From: an uncultured Roseovarius sp.
GTDB taxonomy: Bacteria; Pseudomonadota; Alphaproteobacteria; Rhodobacterales; Rhodobacteraceae
Reading direction: 5' to 3'
NCBI GenBank assembly: GCA_947499555.1
Contig: CANMOU010000001.1
Span: 434,001-498,000, forward strand
DNA length: 64,000 nucleotides
Made by a program: the position numbers and the translations under genes. Position 1 is the first letter of the stretch; every line of letters starts with the position of its first letter. Below the pieces are notes generated by a model, which saw nothing but the letters and a program-made list of their open reading frames with translations, did no database searches and was not told where the DNA came from. Positions 25,559-33,801 of the stretch are shown piece by piece.

Positions 25559-28099
25559 GTGCAGCAAAACGACCCGAATATCACCCTGATCACGCAATCT
25601 GCGCCAATGGCAGCCACCACCCATGGGGGCCGGGCAAAATGTCTGCAGCGCCTTGTGCGGCTGGATCTGCCGGTGCCGCGCACCGTGGCGCTTTCCTTTG
25701 ATGCGGTGAATGCGATTGCGTCAGGTGAAACCCCGGATATGCCGGCTCTGCTGGGACCTTTTGGCGAGTCCTGCGTGCTGTGTGTGCGGCCTTCCTCGGA
25801 AGACCCCGATTGGGGCGGGCCGGGGGCCATTCTGAACATCGGCATGAACGATGCGCGCTACGTGGAACTGTCTGACCGCATCGGCAAGAAAGCCGCGGCA
25901 ACGCTTTACCTGCGCTTTGTGCAGGCCTTCGCCGTTGATGTGGCCCGTCTTGATCCTGACCTGTTCGAAGATTTGTCGGACGACCCGATCGAAGCGGTGG
26001 GCGAGGCGCTTGCCGCCTACGAAGAGGATGTGGAAGAGCCGTTTCCTCAAGATACCGGTGAGCAGCTTCTTGAAGTGCTGAAATCCATGGCGCGCGCCTG
26101 GCAGGGCACCACGGCCCGGCTGTTGCGCCAGGCCAAGGGCGCGCCCGCGGATGCCGGGCTTGGCCTTGTGGTGCAGGAAATGGCTCTGGGGCTTGGCGAA
26201 GGGGTCTGTGGCTCCGGCGTGATGCAATTGGTCAACTCGGTCACCGGAGATCGCCAGTGCACGGGCCGGTATCTGAGCCAAAGCCAGGGTCGCGAGGCCC
26301 TTGATCAGGCCGAGAATGCGATGTTTCTGCAAAAAGATGCGCGCGGGCCGTCGCTGGAAGAGCTTGCGCCCGAGGCATTTGCCGACCTCAAAACCTACAC
26401 CAAGCTGATGCGGGAACGGCTGCGCGAAGAGATGCAGTCGGAATTCACCATCGAGAATGGCAAGGTGTTCCTGCTCGATGGCGTGCGCGTGGCGCGCAAT
26501 GCGCGGGCGGCGGTGTCCATTGCCGTGGCGCTGGCCGAGGATGGGATCATCACCCGCGAAGAGGCATTGATGCGCATTGAGCCGCGAGCGCTGAATGAGC
26601 TTTTGCACCGCCAGATCGACCCCGAAGCGCCACGTGACGAACTGGCGCGGGGGATCGGCGCCAGCCCCGGTGCCGCCTCGGGCAAGATTGTCTTTACCGC
26701 CGCCGACGCACAGGCCGCTGAGGCCCGCGATGAGGCAACCATTCTTGTGCGCCGTGAAACCAGCCCCGAGGACATTCGTGGCATGCACGCCGCCGCCGGT
26801 GTCCTGACCGAACGGGGCGGCATTACAAGCCACGCCGCCGTCATCGGGCGCGGCATCGGCAAACCTTGCGTTGTCGGGGCCAACGAAATCACCTTCCAGC
26901 CCAAACGCAAGCGGCTGATCTTTCCCGATGGCCGCGTGTTCAGGGCAGGCGACGTGATCACCATTGATGGCAGCAGTGGCGAGGTGCTGGCCGGGAAACC
27001 ACGGATGCTCGAGGCGGCGCGTGATGACAGTTTCAGAACCCTGATGGCCTGGGCCGATGAAACCCGCGATATCGAAGTGCGCGCGAATGCCGACACGCCG
27101 GAAGACGCGCTGGTGGCTCAGAAATTCAAGGCACAGGGCATTGGGTTGTGCCGGACCGAGCATATGTTTGTCGATCCAAGCCGCCTGATCGCCATTCGCG
27201 AAATGATTTTTGCCGATACCAGCGAAGATCGCGCCTCGGCGCTCGAGGTGCTCTTGCCCATGCAACGCGCCGATTTCATCGATCTTTTCCGCATCATGCA
27301 GGGCCGCCCCGTCTGCATCCGTCTTTTTGACCCGCCCTTGCATGAATATCTGCCCTCAGAGAGGGATGGCATCCGGGAACTGGCCGAGGCGCTGGATCTG
27401 CCCTTGACCGAGGTGACGGCACGGGTTGAGGCGCTGGACGAATATAACCCGATGCTGGGGATGCGCGGTGTGCGCCTTGGCATCGCTGTGCCGGAAATCT
27501 ACGAGATGCAGGCGCGCGCAATCTTTGAGGCGACCGTGGCGGCCAGCCACGAAGGTGAGCCAGTCGTGCCCGAGATCATGATCCCGCTTGTATCGGCCGT
27601 GCGCGAGGTTGAACTCGTCAAGAAAAGCGTCGATGCGGTGGCCGCCGCCGTGCGCACCGAGACCGGGCAGGACTTCACCTATCGCCTGGGCGTGATGGTC
27701 GAGACGCCCCGCGCGGCCCTCAGGGCGCATGAGATTGCCCAGCATGTTGCCTTCCTGAGTTTTGGGACGAACGACCTGACCCAGATGACCTATGGGTTAA
27801 GCCGCGATGACGCCGGACGTTTCATGTCGGCCTATGTGCAGCAGGGGGTCTACCCTGAGGATCCGTTCCATGTTCTGGATGTGGATGGTGTCGGAGAGCT
27901 TCTGGAAATCGGCGCAAAGCGCGGGCGCGAGGCGGCACCAGAGCTGACCTTGTCAATCTGCGGCGAACATGGTGGCAATCCCGAATCAATCGCATTTTGC
28001 CGAAATGCCGGTTTTGACTACGTTTCCTGCTCGCCTTTCCGGGTTCCGGTGGCGCGACTTGCTGCCGCACAGCTGGCTGTAAAAGACCGGATTTCGTAA
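25559..28099 (+). CDS. Pyruvate phosphate dikinase-like PEP-utilising enzyme with degenerate ATP-grasp domain
   Basis: The product has 846 residues from the GTG at 25559 (AGAAGG upstream), a little short for PPDK. The phosphohistidine domain is intact (GGITSHAAVIGRG, His near 424), as is the PEP/pyruvate barrel: GLCRTEHMF, RLFDPPLHEYLP, EYNPMLGMRGVRLG, FGTNDLTQMTYGLSRDD and CGEHGGNP near 800. The N-terminal ATP-grasp half is altered: the usual SMPGMMDTVLN is DWGGPGAILN, and the LQTR motif that holds an essential Arg is LDGV. It may therefore not use ATP normally, or may have another phosphodonor. Family membership is certain; activity is not. It is monocistronic, 89 bases after glyS. Confidence 0.8.
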   Translation: MQQNDPNITLITQSAPMAATTHGGRAKCLQRLVRLDLPVPRTVALSFDAVNAIASGETPDMPALLGPFGESCVLCVRPSSEDPDWGGPGAILNIGMNDARYVELSDRIGKKAAATLYLRFVQAFAVDVARLDPDLFEDLSDDPIEAVGEALAAYEEDVEEPFPQDTGEQLLEVLKSMARAWQGTTARLLRQAKGAPADAGLGLVVQEMALGLGEGVCGSGVMQLVNSVTGDRQCTGRYLSQSQGREALDQAENAMFLQKDARGPSLEELAPEAFADLKTYTKLMRERLREEMQSEFTIENGKVFLLDGVRVARNARAAVSIAVALAEDGIITREEALMRIEPRALNELLHRQIDPEAPRDELARGIGASPGAASGKIVFTAADAQAAEARDEATILVRRETSPEDIRGMHAAAGVLTERGGITSHAAVIGRGIGKPCVVGANEITFQPKRKRLIFPDGRVFRAGDVITIDGSSGEVLAGKPRMLEAARDDSFRTLMAWADETRDIEVRANADTPEDALVAQKFKAQGIGLCRTEHMFVDPSRLIAIREMIFADTSEDRASALEVLLPMQRADFIDLFRIMQGRPVCIRLFDPPLHEYLPSERDGIRELAEALDLPLTEVTARVEALDEYNPMLGMRGVRLGIAVPEIYEMQARAIFEATVAASHEGEPVVPEIMIPLVSAVREVELVKKSVDAVAAAVRTETGQDFTYRLGVMVETPRAALRAHEIAQHVAFLSFGTNDLTQMTYGLSRDDAGRFMSAYVQQGVYPEDPFHVLDVDGVGELLEIGAKRGREAAPELTLSICGEHGGNPESIAFCRNAGFDYVSCSPFRVPVARLAAAQLAVKDRIS

Positions 28100-28268
28100 A
28101 CAATACGTCCTTCCGCGACAGATTTGCCAAGGATTTGACCCAAAAACCTTGCATTTGTTGCCGCTTGGCGGAATCGCGCCTATGCCGTGCTAGACCGATG
28201 GTGCCGTATTTCTTATACGCGCCGTCAATTGTGGCCAATGTGCGGCCAAGAAAGACCTGGGGGCTAAG

Positions 28269-28877
28269 ATGAAAAAGCTGACAGCGCTCGCGCTGGTGGC
28301 ATTTGGTTCGGCTGTGACTGCCGAGCCGGACGCCGGCCATTTCTCTGCGCATAATCATCGTGTCATGAGCGCGATACCGGACTCGATTATCGTCAATCCG
28401 GAAGATGTCGAGATCAACGTGAATTACACCCGCGACTGGGTCGAGGGTCAGAACTTCACCGGAGGCGACGATCAGTGGCGTTGCCTGGCCGAAGCGATTT
28501 ACTTCGAGGCGCGGGGCGAAAGCGTGAAAGGGCAGTTTGCCGTGGCTGAGGTGATCCTGAACCGCGTCGACAGTGCGACCTTCCCCGATACGATCTGCGA
28601 CGTCGTGCATCAGGGCACGGGCCGCAAGTACCAGTGCCAGTTCACCTACACGTGCGATGGCTACAAAGAGGTCATCAATGAGCCAAAGACCTTCAAACGT
28701 GTTGGCAAGGTGGCGCAGGTGATGGTGCAGAATGGTGCGCCACGTGACCTGACGGATGGGGCCACGCATTATCATACCAAGGCGGTCAACCCGCGTTGGG
28801 CGCGTCAGTTCCCGCGCACAACCACAATTGGCGTGCACCATTTCTACCGCATGCCGACACGTGTGACATCGAACTGA
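28269..28877 (+). CDS. Exported cell-wall hydrolase of the SleB family
   Basis: The 202-residue protein has a short signal peptide (KKLTALALVAFGSAVTAEP). The Hydrolase_2/SleB domain fills about residues 70-195, with the catalytic-Glu region CLAEAIYFEARGE near 72-84, AEVILNRVDS, CQFTYTCDG and ATHYHTKAVNPRW. Members cleave peptidoglycan glycan strands as lytic transglycosylases or amidases. In non-sporulating Rhodobacterales a role in wall remodelling during growth is expected. It stands alone, with 169 bases of non-coding sequence upstream. Confidence 0.85.
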   Translation: MKKLTALALVAFGSAVTAEPDAGHFSAHNHRVMSAIPDSIIVNPEDVEINVNYTRDWVEGQNFTGGDDQWRCLAEAIYFEARGESVKGQFAVAEVILNRVDSATFPDTICDVVHQGTGRKYQCQFTYTCDGYKEVINEPKTFKRVGKVAQVMVQNGAPRDLTDGATHYHTKAVNPRWARQFPRTTTIGVHHFYRMPTRVTSN

Positions 28878-28993
28878 AGCGGGGCAGGGCCGGGAGCCTA
28901 GAAACCGGTTGACATGCCCCTCTGCGCCGTTAAAAGGCGGGCTTCATGACGCATTTCGCGGGGCGACGACCGCCCTGCTGCAGGAGACATAAA

Positions 28994-29161
28994 ATGGCGA
29001 AGCCGACCACCATCAAGATCCGCCTGAACTCGACTGCGGGCACGGGGCATTTCTATGTCACCAAGAAAAACGCACGCACCATGACCGAGAAGATGGTGGT
29101 GCGCAAATACGACCCCGTTGCGCGCAAGCATGTCGAATACAAGGAAGGCAAGATCAAGTAA
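28994..29161 (+). CDS. rpmG: 50S ribosomal protein L33
   Basis: The 55-residue basic protein has the L33 pattern [51 protein letters not shown] (quoted in parts). It belongs to the Cys-free type, without the zinc ribbon. The ATG at 28994 follows CAGGAG. A good intrinsic terminator follows at 29187-29213. Confidence 0.96.
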   Translation: MAKPTTIKIRLNSTAGTGHFYVTKKNARTMTEKMVVRKYDPVARKHVEYKEGKIK

Positions 29162-29186
29162 GATCTGCTGTCCGTTGTTTTGAAAA

Positions 29187-29213
29187 GGCCGCGCCAGAGG
29201 GTGCGGCTTTTTT
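29187..29213 (+). terminator. Intrinsic terminator of rpmG
   Basis: The stem GGCCGCGCC / GGTGCGGC encloses an AGA loop and is followed by TTTTTT. It lies about 25 bases after the rpmG stop. Confidence 0.85.
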
Positions 29214-29231
29214 GTTTGAGGGGCTTCAGGA

Positions 29232-29771
29232 ATGGTGCAGCGCGTCGCGATCGTTGGGCAACCGGGATCTGGCAAGAGCACACTCGCCCTTCGTCTGGGC
29301 GAAATCACAGGCTTGCCGGTTTTCCACATGGATCACATCCATTGGCGGCCTGGGTGGCAAGAGCGGGACCGCACCGAGCGCGTGGCATTGGCGTTAGAGA
29401 TTTTGGCAAAGCGGGCCTGGATCTTGGAAGGTGGTTTGTCGATAATCAACGAAACCCGCGCTGCACGTGCGGAGGTGCTGATCTGGCTGGATTTTCCGTT
29501 GGGCCTGCGCGTCTGGAGGGTTCTCAAGCGCACGATCTTTTACTTCGGGCGGAGCAGACCTGACTTACAGCGCGATTGCCGCGAGGGTTTGAACCCCGAG
29601 ATGTTCCGGTTCTGGCGATACATTTTTCGCACGCGTCACAGTGCGCGAAAAAGAATAGAGGCGTCCCTGGTGACTGCGCCCGATACACTCAATGTCATTC
29701 GACTGACCAACCCAAGGCAAGTCAGTGAATTCCTCTCCAAAGTTGGACGGGATGAGTGGAGCCTTACTTAG
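29232..29771 (+). CDS. P-loop kinase of the adenylate kinase / topology-modulation type
   Basis: The 179-residue protein has a Walker A motif GQPGSGKST at residues 9-17, HMDHIHWRPGW (the conserved region after strand 2), and a lid-like Arg-rich region LKRTIFYFGRSRPD. This is the family often annotated as FlaR or DNA topology modulation protein, relatives of adenylate and shikimate kinases with unknown substrates. The C-terminus carries a predicted beta-strand/helix LNVIRLTNPRQVSEFL typical of the group. It has its own RBS-like GAGGGGC and follows the rpmG terminator. Confidence 0.75.
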   Translation: MVQRVAIVGQPGSGKSTLALRLGEITGLPVFHMDHIHWRPGWQERDRTERVALALEILAKRAWILEGGLSIINETRAARAEVLIWLDFPLGLRVWRVLKRTIFYFGRSRPDLQRDCREGLNPEMFRFWRYIFRTRHSARKRIEASLVTAPDTLNVIRLTNPRQVSEFLSKVGRDEWSLT

Positions 29772-29910
29772 ACCGTCGGCTTGTCGCAAAATCTCAGGCC
29801 AGATCGGCGTGGCCGGGTGTGTGGCCCACAGGACAGGTGCCTTGTCACTTCGTGTCGGACAAGAGATGCTGGTTCAGCGCCAAGTGACGAGCAAATGATT
29901 GATCAGAGAG

Positions 29911-30004
29911 CGAACTTTTTGCAAGAGTTCGGGCCGGTTTCTTTTGAAGAAACCGCAACCCGTAAAGCAAAAGAAAAAGGCCGGTCGCTTTGACCGGCCT
30001 TTTT
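29911..30004. terminator. Two tandem mini-hairpins followed by a strong bidirectional terminator
   Basis: 29911-29931 is a 9-bp stem CGAACTTTT/AAGAGTTCG with one G-T pair. 29935-29955 is a perfect 9-bp stem CGGTTTCTT/AAGAAACCG. 29974-30004 is a 13-bp stem AAAAAGGCCGGTC/GACCGGCCTTTTT with a five-base loop, which has A- and T-runs suited to termination on both strands. It lies between the convergent P-loop kinase and Bax-inhibitor genes. Confidence 0.8.
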
Positions 30005-30025
30005 GATTTGTATCTCTCGACTCGT

Positions 30026-30760
30026 TTAGTCGTTCGACATGAAGAGGTAGAGGATCGAGCGGAACATCGCGATGAAGCTGATGTAAAGGCTCAGCGCGCC
30101 GACGATGGCGGCTTTCTCAAGATAAACCTCTGCCTCAGGTCCGCCATGTGTGCGGGCATGCAAGTATTCGTTCTTGATGCTTTGCGTGTAGAACGCAGTC
30201 AGACCGGCGAAGATGACCAGCGCAAGAACGTTGATGGTCAGGAACATTGCTTCGCTTTGGATGCCGAAAATCCAGATGCCAAGGCCAAGGGCAACAAGAC
30301 CCCATGCGCCCATGATCAGGAAGGCACCGATCGGGCCAAGATCACGCTTGGTCGTGTAGCCAAAGAGCGACAGGCCCAGGAAGGCCACGGCAGTGATCAT
30401 GAAGGCCGATGCGATCTGGCCCAGATTAAACAGAACGAAGATCGACGCCAGCGAAGCGCCGGTAAGCGCCGCATAGCCCCAGAAGATGCCGTTCAGAACC
30501 GGCACGGACAGGCGGCTGAAGCTGAAGTTCAGCACCAGAACGAGTGCCAGCGGTCCGAACACCACCGCGTAGAAGAGCGGCGTGTTGAACACGATGCTCA
30601 GAGCATAGGCGCTGTTGCCGATTGCATAAGCAATCGCGGCGGTCACCACCATGGCCGCGGACATCAGTCCGTAGACCTTGTTCATGTGGGCGCGTAGACC
30701 TTCGTCGATAGCAGCCGTACGCGCGCCTGTTGACGTCTGCATCGTTTCGAATTCAGCCAT
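30026..30760 (-). CDS. Bax inhibitor-1 / YccA family membrane protein
   Basis: The product is about 244 residues from the ATG at 30760, which has GGAGG six bases upstream. There are seven hydrophobic helices: AAMVVTAAIAYAIG, FYAVVFGPLALVLVLN, GASLASIFVLFNLGQIASAF, GPIGAFLIMGAWGLVALGLG and others. The C-terminal part SIKNEYLHARTHGG..KAAIVGALSLYISFIAMFRSILYL matches the BI-1 C-terminal helix pattern. Bacterial members are pH-sensitive calcium leak channels or modulators of the FtsH protease. It stands alone in the genome here, with a terminator downstream. Confidence 0.92.
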   Translation of the reverse strand: MAEFETMQTSTGARTAAIDEGLRAHMNKVYGLMSAAMVVTAAIAYAIGNSAYALSIVFNTPLFYAVVFGPLALVLVLNFSFSRLSVPVLNGIFWGYAALTGASLASIFVLFNLGQIASAFMITAVAFLGLSLFGYTTKRDLGPIGAFLIMGAWGLVALGLGIWIFGIQSEAMFLTINVLALVIFAGLTAFYTQSIKNEYLHARTHGGPEAEVYLEKAAIVGALSLYISFIAMFRSILYLFMSND

Positions 30761-30897
30761 TAAAGCCTCCGATAAGTGTCCCAAGAAAGCCCTCAGCGAG
30801 CTTTGTCTATAATATCGGGAAGGTTGAACAGCTTTTCAAGCAATTCTGAGGCGAAAAATTGACAGAAATACTCTGTTTCATCGCCTCAGTCCTTTTC

Positions 30898-31092
30898 TCA
30901 GCCAAAAACGTCCCAAATCGGGCGTTTCGCTTCGCGGTCTGCTTCCTCGCGGGTCAGGCCGATATCGCGCAAAGCGCTGTCATCAAGGCGTGCCAGGGCG
31001 CGACGTTCGCGGTAAACTGCGAACATATCACCCAAAGAGGCGCGGCGGGGGCCACAGGCGACGTGTGAACGGCGGGAAGACAAAATAAGCAT
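30898..31092 (-). CDS. DUF1127 small protein
   Basis: The 64-residue Arg-rich protein has the DUF1127 core YRERRALARLDDSALRDIGLTREEADREA. AAGGAC precedes the ATG at 31092. It faces the LysR gene at 31219 across 126 bases. Compared with the gene at 16395 it is the more canonical member (DIGLTREEA). A role in post-transcriptional regulation has been shown for relatives; here it is inferred. Confidence 0.85.
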   Translation of the reverse strand: MLILSSRRSHVACGPRRASLGDMFAVYRERRALARLDDSALRDIGLTREEADREAKRPIWDVFG

Positions 31093-31218
31093 GGGTCTGT
31101 CCTTTCAATTTTGGTGATGCGTTTCCGCGTTACATCTTTTCTGTTGATATATGTGGCATGGGATGTATTATTTTGGAAATGAATGTTTGTCCGGATTATC
31201 ATCAAGGATTGTGATGAA

Positions 31219-32091
31219 ATGAGAAATCTCGATATGACCACGCTGCGCTCTTTTATGACGGTGGCCGAGCAGGGTGGCGTCACCCGTGCGGCGCAGGTGC
31301 TGAACCTGACCCAATCCGCGGTATCAATGCAGCTCAAACGCCTCGAAGAGATGTTGGGCATCGAATTGATGGATCGCTCGACGCGCCGGATCGCGCTGAC
31401 CGCGTCGGGTGAACAGCTTCTGACCTATGCGCGGCGCATCGTCGATCTCAATGATGAGGCGGTGGGGCGTCTGGCGGATGAGGTGTTCGAGGGCGAGCTT
31501 ACCCTGGGCGTGCCACATGACATTGTCTACCCGGTCATCCCGCGGGTACTGAAAACCTTCAACGCGGTCTTTCCGCGCGTCAATGTCATCCTGAAATCGT
31601 CAAGCACCTTGAAACTGCACGAGGCGCAGAAGCGTGGTGAGGTCGATCTGATCCTGACCACCGAAGAACAGCTGACCCCGGGCGGCGAGACGCTCACCGA
31701 AATGCCGCTCAAATGGGTGGGCGCGATGGGCGGGCAGGCCTGGCGCAAGCGGCCTCTCAGGCTTGGTTTTTGCAAGTTCTGCATTTTCCGGCCTATCGTT
31801 CTGCGCCGCTTGGACGCGATGGGCATTCCGTGGGAACTGGCGATTGAATCCGACGAAGATCGCTCAGTAGAGGCATTGATCAGCGCCGATCTCGCTGTCG
31901 GTGCGCTGCTTGAGGCAAGCATCCCGCCGCACCAGGAAGCGATCAATATGCCGGGGCAACTGCCGGATCTGGGTGTTCAGAAGATCAATATGTATGGCGC
32001 TGCGGGCCGCGATGAGATTGCCGCGAAACTGGCCGATCTTCTGCGACAGGGGTATCGCGCGACGCCGCCCGCCTTGGTGCGTCAGGCGTAA
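31219..32091 (+). CDS. LysR-family transcriptional regulator
   Basis: The product has 290 residues from the ATG at 31219; AAGGA is about ten bases upstream. The winged helix-turn-helix is at residues about 4-62 (TTLRSFMTVAEQGGVTRAAQ, then LNLTQSAVSMQLKRLEE and ELMDRSTRRIALT). The effector domain follows, with GELTLGVPHDIVYPVIPRVL. It is divergent from the DUF1127 gene and ends three bases from the convergent quinone oxidoreductase gene. Neither neighbour is clearly its target, and its ligand is unknown. Confidence 0.9.
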   Translation: MRNLDMTTLRSFMTVAEQGGVTRAAQVLNLTQSAVSMQLKRLEEMLGIELMDRSTRRIALTASGEQLLTYARRIVDLNDEAVGRLADEVFEGELTLGVPHDIVYPVIPRVLKTFNAVFPRVNVILKSSSTLKLHEAQKRGEVDLILTTEEQLTPGGETLTEMPLKWVGAMGGQAWRKRPLRLGFCKFCIFRPIVLRRLDAMGIPWELAIESDEDRSVEALISADLAVGALLEASIPPHQEAINMPGQLPDLGVQKINMYGAAGRDEIAAKLADLLRQGYRATPPALVRQA

Positions 32092-32094
32092 ACT

Positions 32095-33066
32095 CTATCC
32101 GATATCGCCCATCGTAATGACGACCTTGCCGGTGGATTTGCGACTGCGCAACAGCTCAAGCCCCTCGGCCGCCTGTTCAAGCGGCAGGCTGTGGCTGATA
32201 TGCGGCTTGATCCGCCCTGCCTCGTACCAGGCCAGAAGCTGCGTCAGGCTGTTGGTGATCACCTCTGGCCTGAAGGCAAGGTAGCCACCCCAGTAAAGAC
32301 CCAGCACCGACAGGTTCTTGACCAGAAGATGATTTGCCGGAATTTGCGGGATGTCGCCGCTGGCAAAGCCGATGGCCAGCAATCGGGCTTCGGGTTTGCA
32401 GGCCCGGAAAGCTGCCTTGAACTGATCCCCGCCCACCGGGTCATAGACCACGTCAAGACCACCCAGGGCACGGCAGATCTCGCGAATATCCTCGGATTTG
32501 GCATCAATCACGTGATCGGCGCCTGCCGCTTTGGCCACCTCAAGTTTCTCGGCACCACGCGCGCAGGCGATGACCTTTGCGCCCATCACCTTGCCGATTT
32601 CAACGGCTGTCAGGCCAACGCCGCCTGCGGCACCCAGCACCAGAAGCGTTTCACCGGCACGAAGCTGTGCCTTGTGATCAAGTGCAACATGGCTGGTGCC
32701 ATAAGCAATCTGAAAGGCGGCTGCCTCTTCATAGCTCATCGCTTCAGGCAGTCTGACGGCCCGGTTTGCCGCAAAGACACCAAACTCGGCCAGTCCGCCT
32801 TGACCACCGAACACGGCAACACGATCTCCGGCAATGAAATCCGTCACACCGGCGCCCGTTGCCTCGACCCGCCCGGCCACTTCCATTCCAAGCGTGAAGG
32901 GCGGCTTGGGCGTGTCCTGATACTCGCCCTTGATCATCAGCAGATCTGCAAAATTAAGACCGCAGGCTCCGATCCGCACCAAGATCTCCCCGTCGCCCGC
33001 TACCGGAACCGGGCAGTCGCGCAGAACAGGAGCGGTGTCAGGCGAATCGATTCCGTAAGCGCGCAT
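32095..33066 (-). CDS. NADPH:quinone oxidoreductase-like MDR protein
   Basis: The product has 323 residues from the ATG at 33066, with AAAGGGA upstream. It is a medium-chain reductase without the zinc ligands of alcohol dehydrogenases: a GroES-like N-terminus (CGLNFADLLMIKGEYQ, PFTLGMEVAGRVEATGAGV), then the NADPH-binding Rossmann motif LVLGAAGGVGLTAVEIGK near 148-165, and YDPVGGDQFKAAFR. This is typical of quinone or enone reductases such as Qor. An acryloyl-CoA reductase (AcuI) is a relative, but it lacks some subfamily features I would expect and the N-terminus points to Qor. Detoxification of enones or quinones is the default guess. Confidence 0.8.
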   Translation of the reverse strand: MRAYGIDSPDTAPVLRDCPVPVAGDGEILVRIGACGLNFADLLMIKGEYQDTPKPPFTLGMEVAGRVEATGAGVTDFIAGDRVAVFGGQGGLAEFGVFAANRAVRLPEAMSYEEAAAFQIAYGTSHVALDHKAQLRAGETLLVLGAAGGVGLTAVEIGKVMGAKVIACARGAEKLEVAKAAGADHVIDAKSEDIREICRALGGLDVVYDPVGGDQFKAAFRACKPEARLLAIGFASGDIPQIPANHLLVKNLSVLGLYWGGYLAFRPEVITNSLTQLLAWYEAGRIKPHISHSLPLEQAAEGLELLRSRKSTGKVVITMGDIG

Positions 33067-33130
33067 GTGAAATTGTCCCTTTCTGTGGATAACTGGCGGG
33101 TTTGGCGCACTGGTTGGCGGAAACGTCGCT

Positions 33131-33239
33131 TGTATGCAAGAAAATCGTGTCGCTACAAGGTCTGCATACAGGGATGGGAGCGTCGTATACTCGTTTAAAT
33201 TGTAAAATTTCCTAAAAATCACGCTATCGTTTAGCGATA
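33131..33239. promoter_or_regulatory. Inverted repeats in the divergent qor / praR-like intergenic region
   Basis: TGTATGCA (33131-33138) and TGCATACA (33163-33170) form an exact 8-bp inverted repeat with 24 bases between. TATCG-TTTAG-CGATA (33225-33239) is a second, smaller dyad in an A+T-rich stretch. The 307 bases from 33067 to 33373 hold no gene. The sites could bind the adjacent XRE regulator or a TetR-type protein; this is inference. Confidence 0.4.
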
Positions 33240-33373
33240 AAGCTTGTTTTCTGATGGATGAGTGATACTTTTCCCCTACGCAACAGGGATGCGCTAAGCC
33301 TAAACTAAGACTGAAAGACAGGGTCATCCAGGGCTGTAGACCGTCTATCTAACGAATTGAAAGGATTGTGCCC

Positions 33374-33745
33374 ATGCCGCACCCAGTAGATGTGCATGTC
33401 GGCAAACGCATACGTCATCGCAGATGGCTTGTGGGTATGACACAACAACAACTCGCCGAAAGCGTTGGGATTAAATTCCAGCAAATTCAGAAGTATGAGA
33501 CCGGTGCAAACCGGGTAAGCGCGTCTCGTCTTTGGGATATCTCCGCCTCCCTAGATGTCGATGTGAGCTTCTTTTTTGAAGGTCTCGAGAAAGAGGGCGG
33601 CCAAAAGCCAGCCGAAGCCGATGCGCCGAACGATCTTTTGGGCGATAAGGAAGCGCTCGACCTCGTTCGGTCTTATTACGCGATTCCCGAAAACCAGCGT
33701 CGCCGCTTGTTTGATCTGGCCCGGGTGCTTAGCGACGTGGCTTGA
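33374..33745 (+). CDS. XRE-family regulator resembling PraR/PhrR
   Basis: The 123-residue protein starts at ATG 33374, with AAAGGA upstream. The helix-turn-helix runs from PVDVHVGKRIRHRRWLVGMT to QLAESVGIKFQQIQKYETGAN and RVSASRLWDIS, the signature of the alphaproteobacterial PraR/PhrR group. The C-terminal helix (IPENQRRRLFDLARVL) probably dimerises. PraR homologs repress bacteriophage-like, quorum-sensing or envelope genes in rhizobia. The A+T-rich upstream region with the dyads suggests autoregulation. It is followed after 56 bases by hisN. Confidence 0.8.
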   Translation: MPHPVDVHVGKRIRHRRWLVGMTQQQLAESVGIKFQQIQKYETGANRVSASRLWDISASLDVDVSFFFEGLEKEGGQKPAEADAPNDLLGDKEALDLVRSYYAIPENQRRRLFDLARVLSDVA

Positions 33746-33801
33746 GCCACAGCCCGACCCGGTTTACTCATGCCGCCTAAGAGCGGCATGAGGACGATCG
33801 C

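Noticed and set aside
25721-27343. 540-codon minus-strand open frame inside the PPDK-like gene
   Set aside because: It is antisense to a well-supported gene, has no family pattern and is explained by G+C-rich codon bias.
32095-33066. Acryloyl-CoA reductase (AcuI) as an identity for the MDR protein
   Set aside because: This would fit a DMSP theme, but the N-terminus and NADPH motif look like ordinary quinone oxidoreductase, and the gene is 12 kb from the sulfur cluster.
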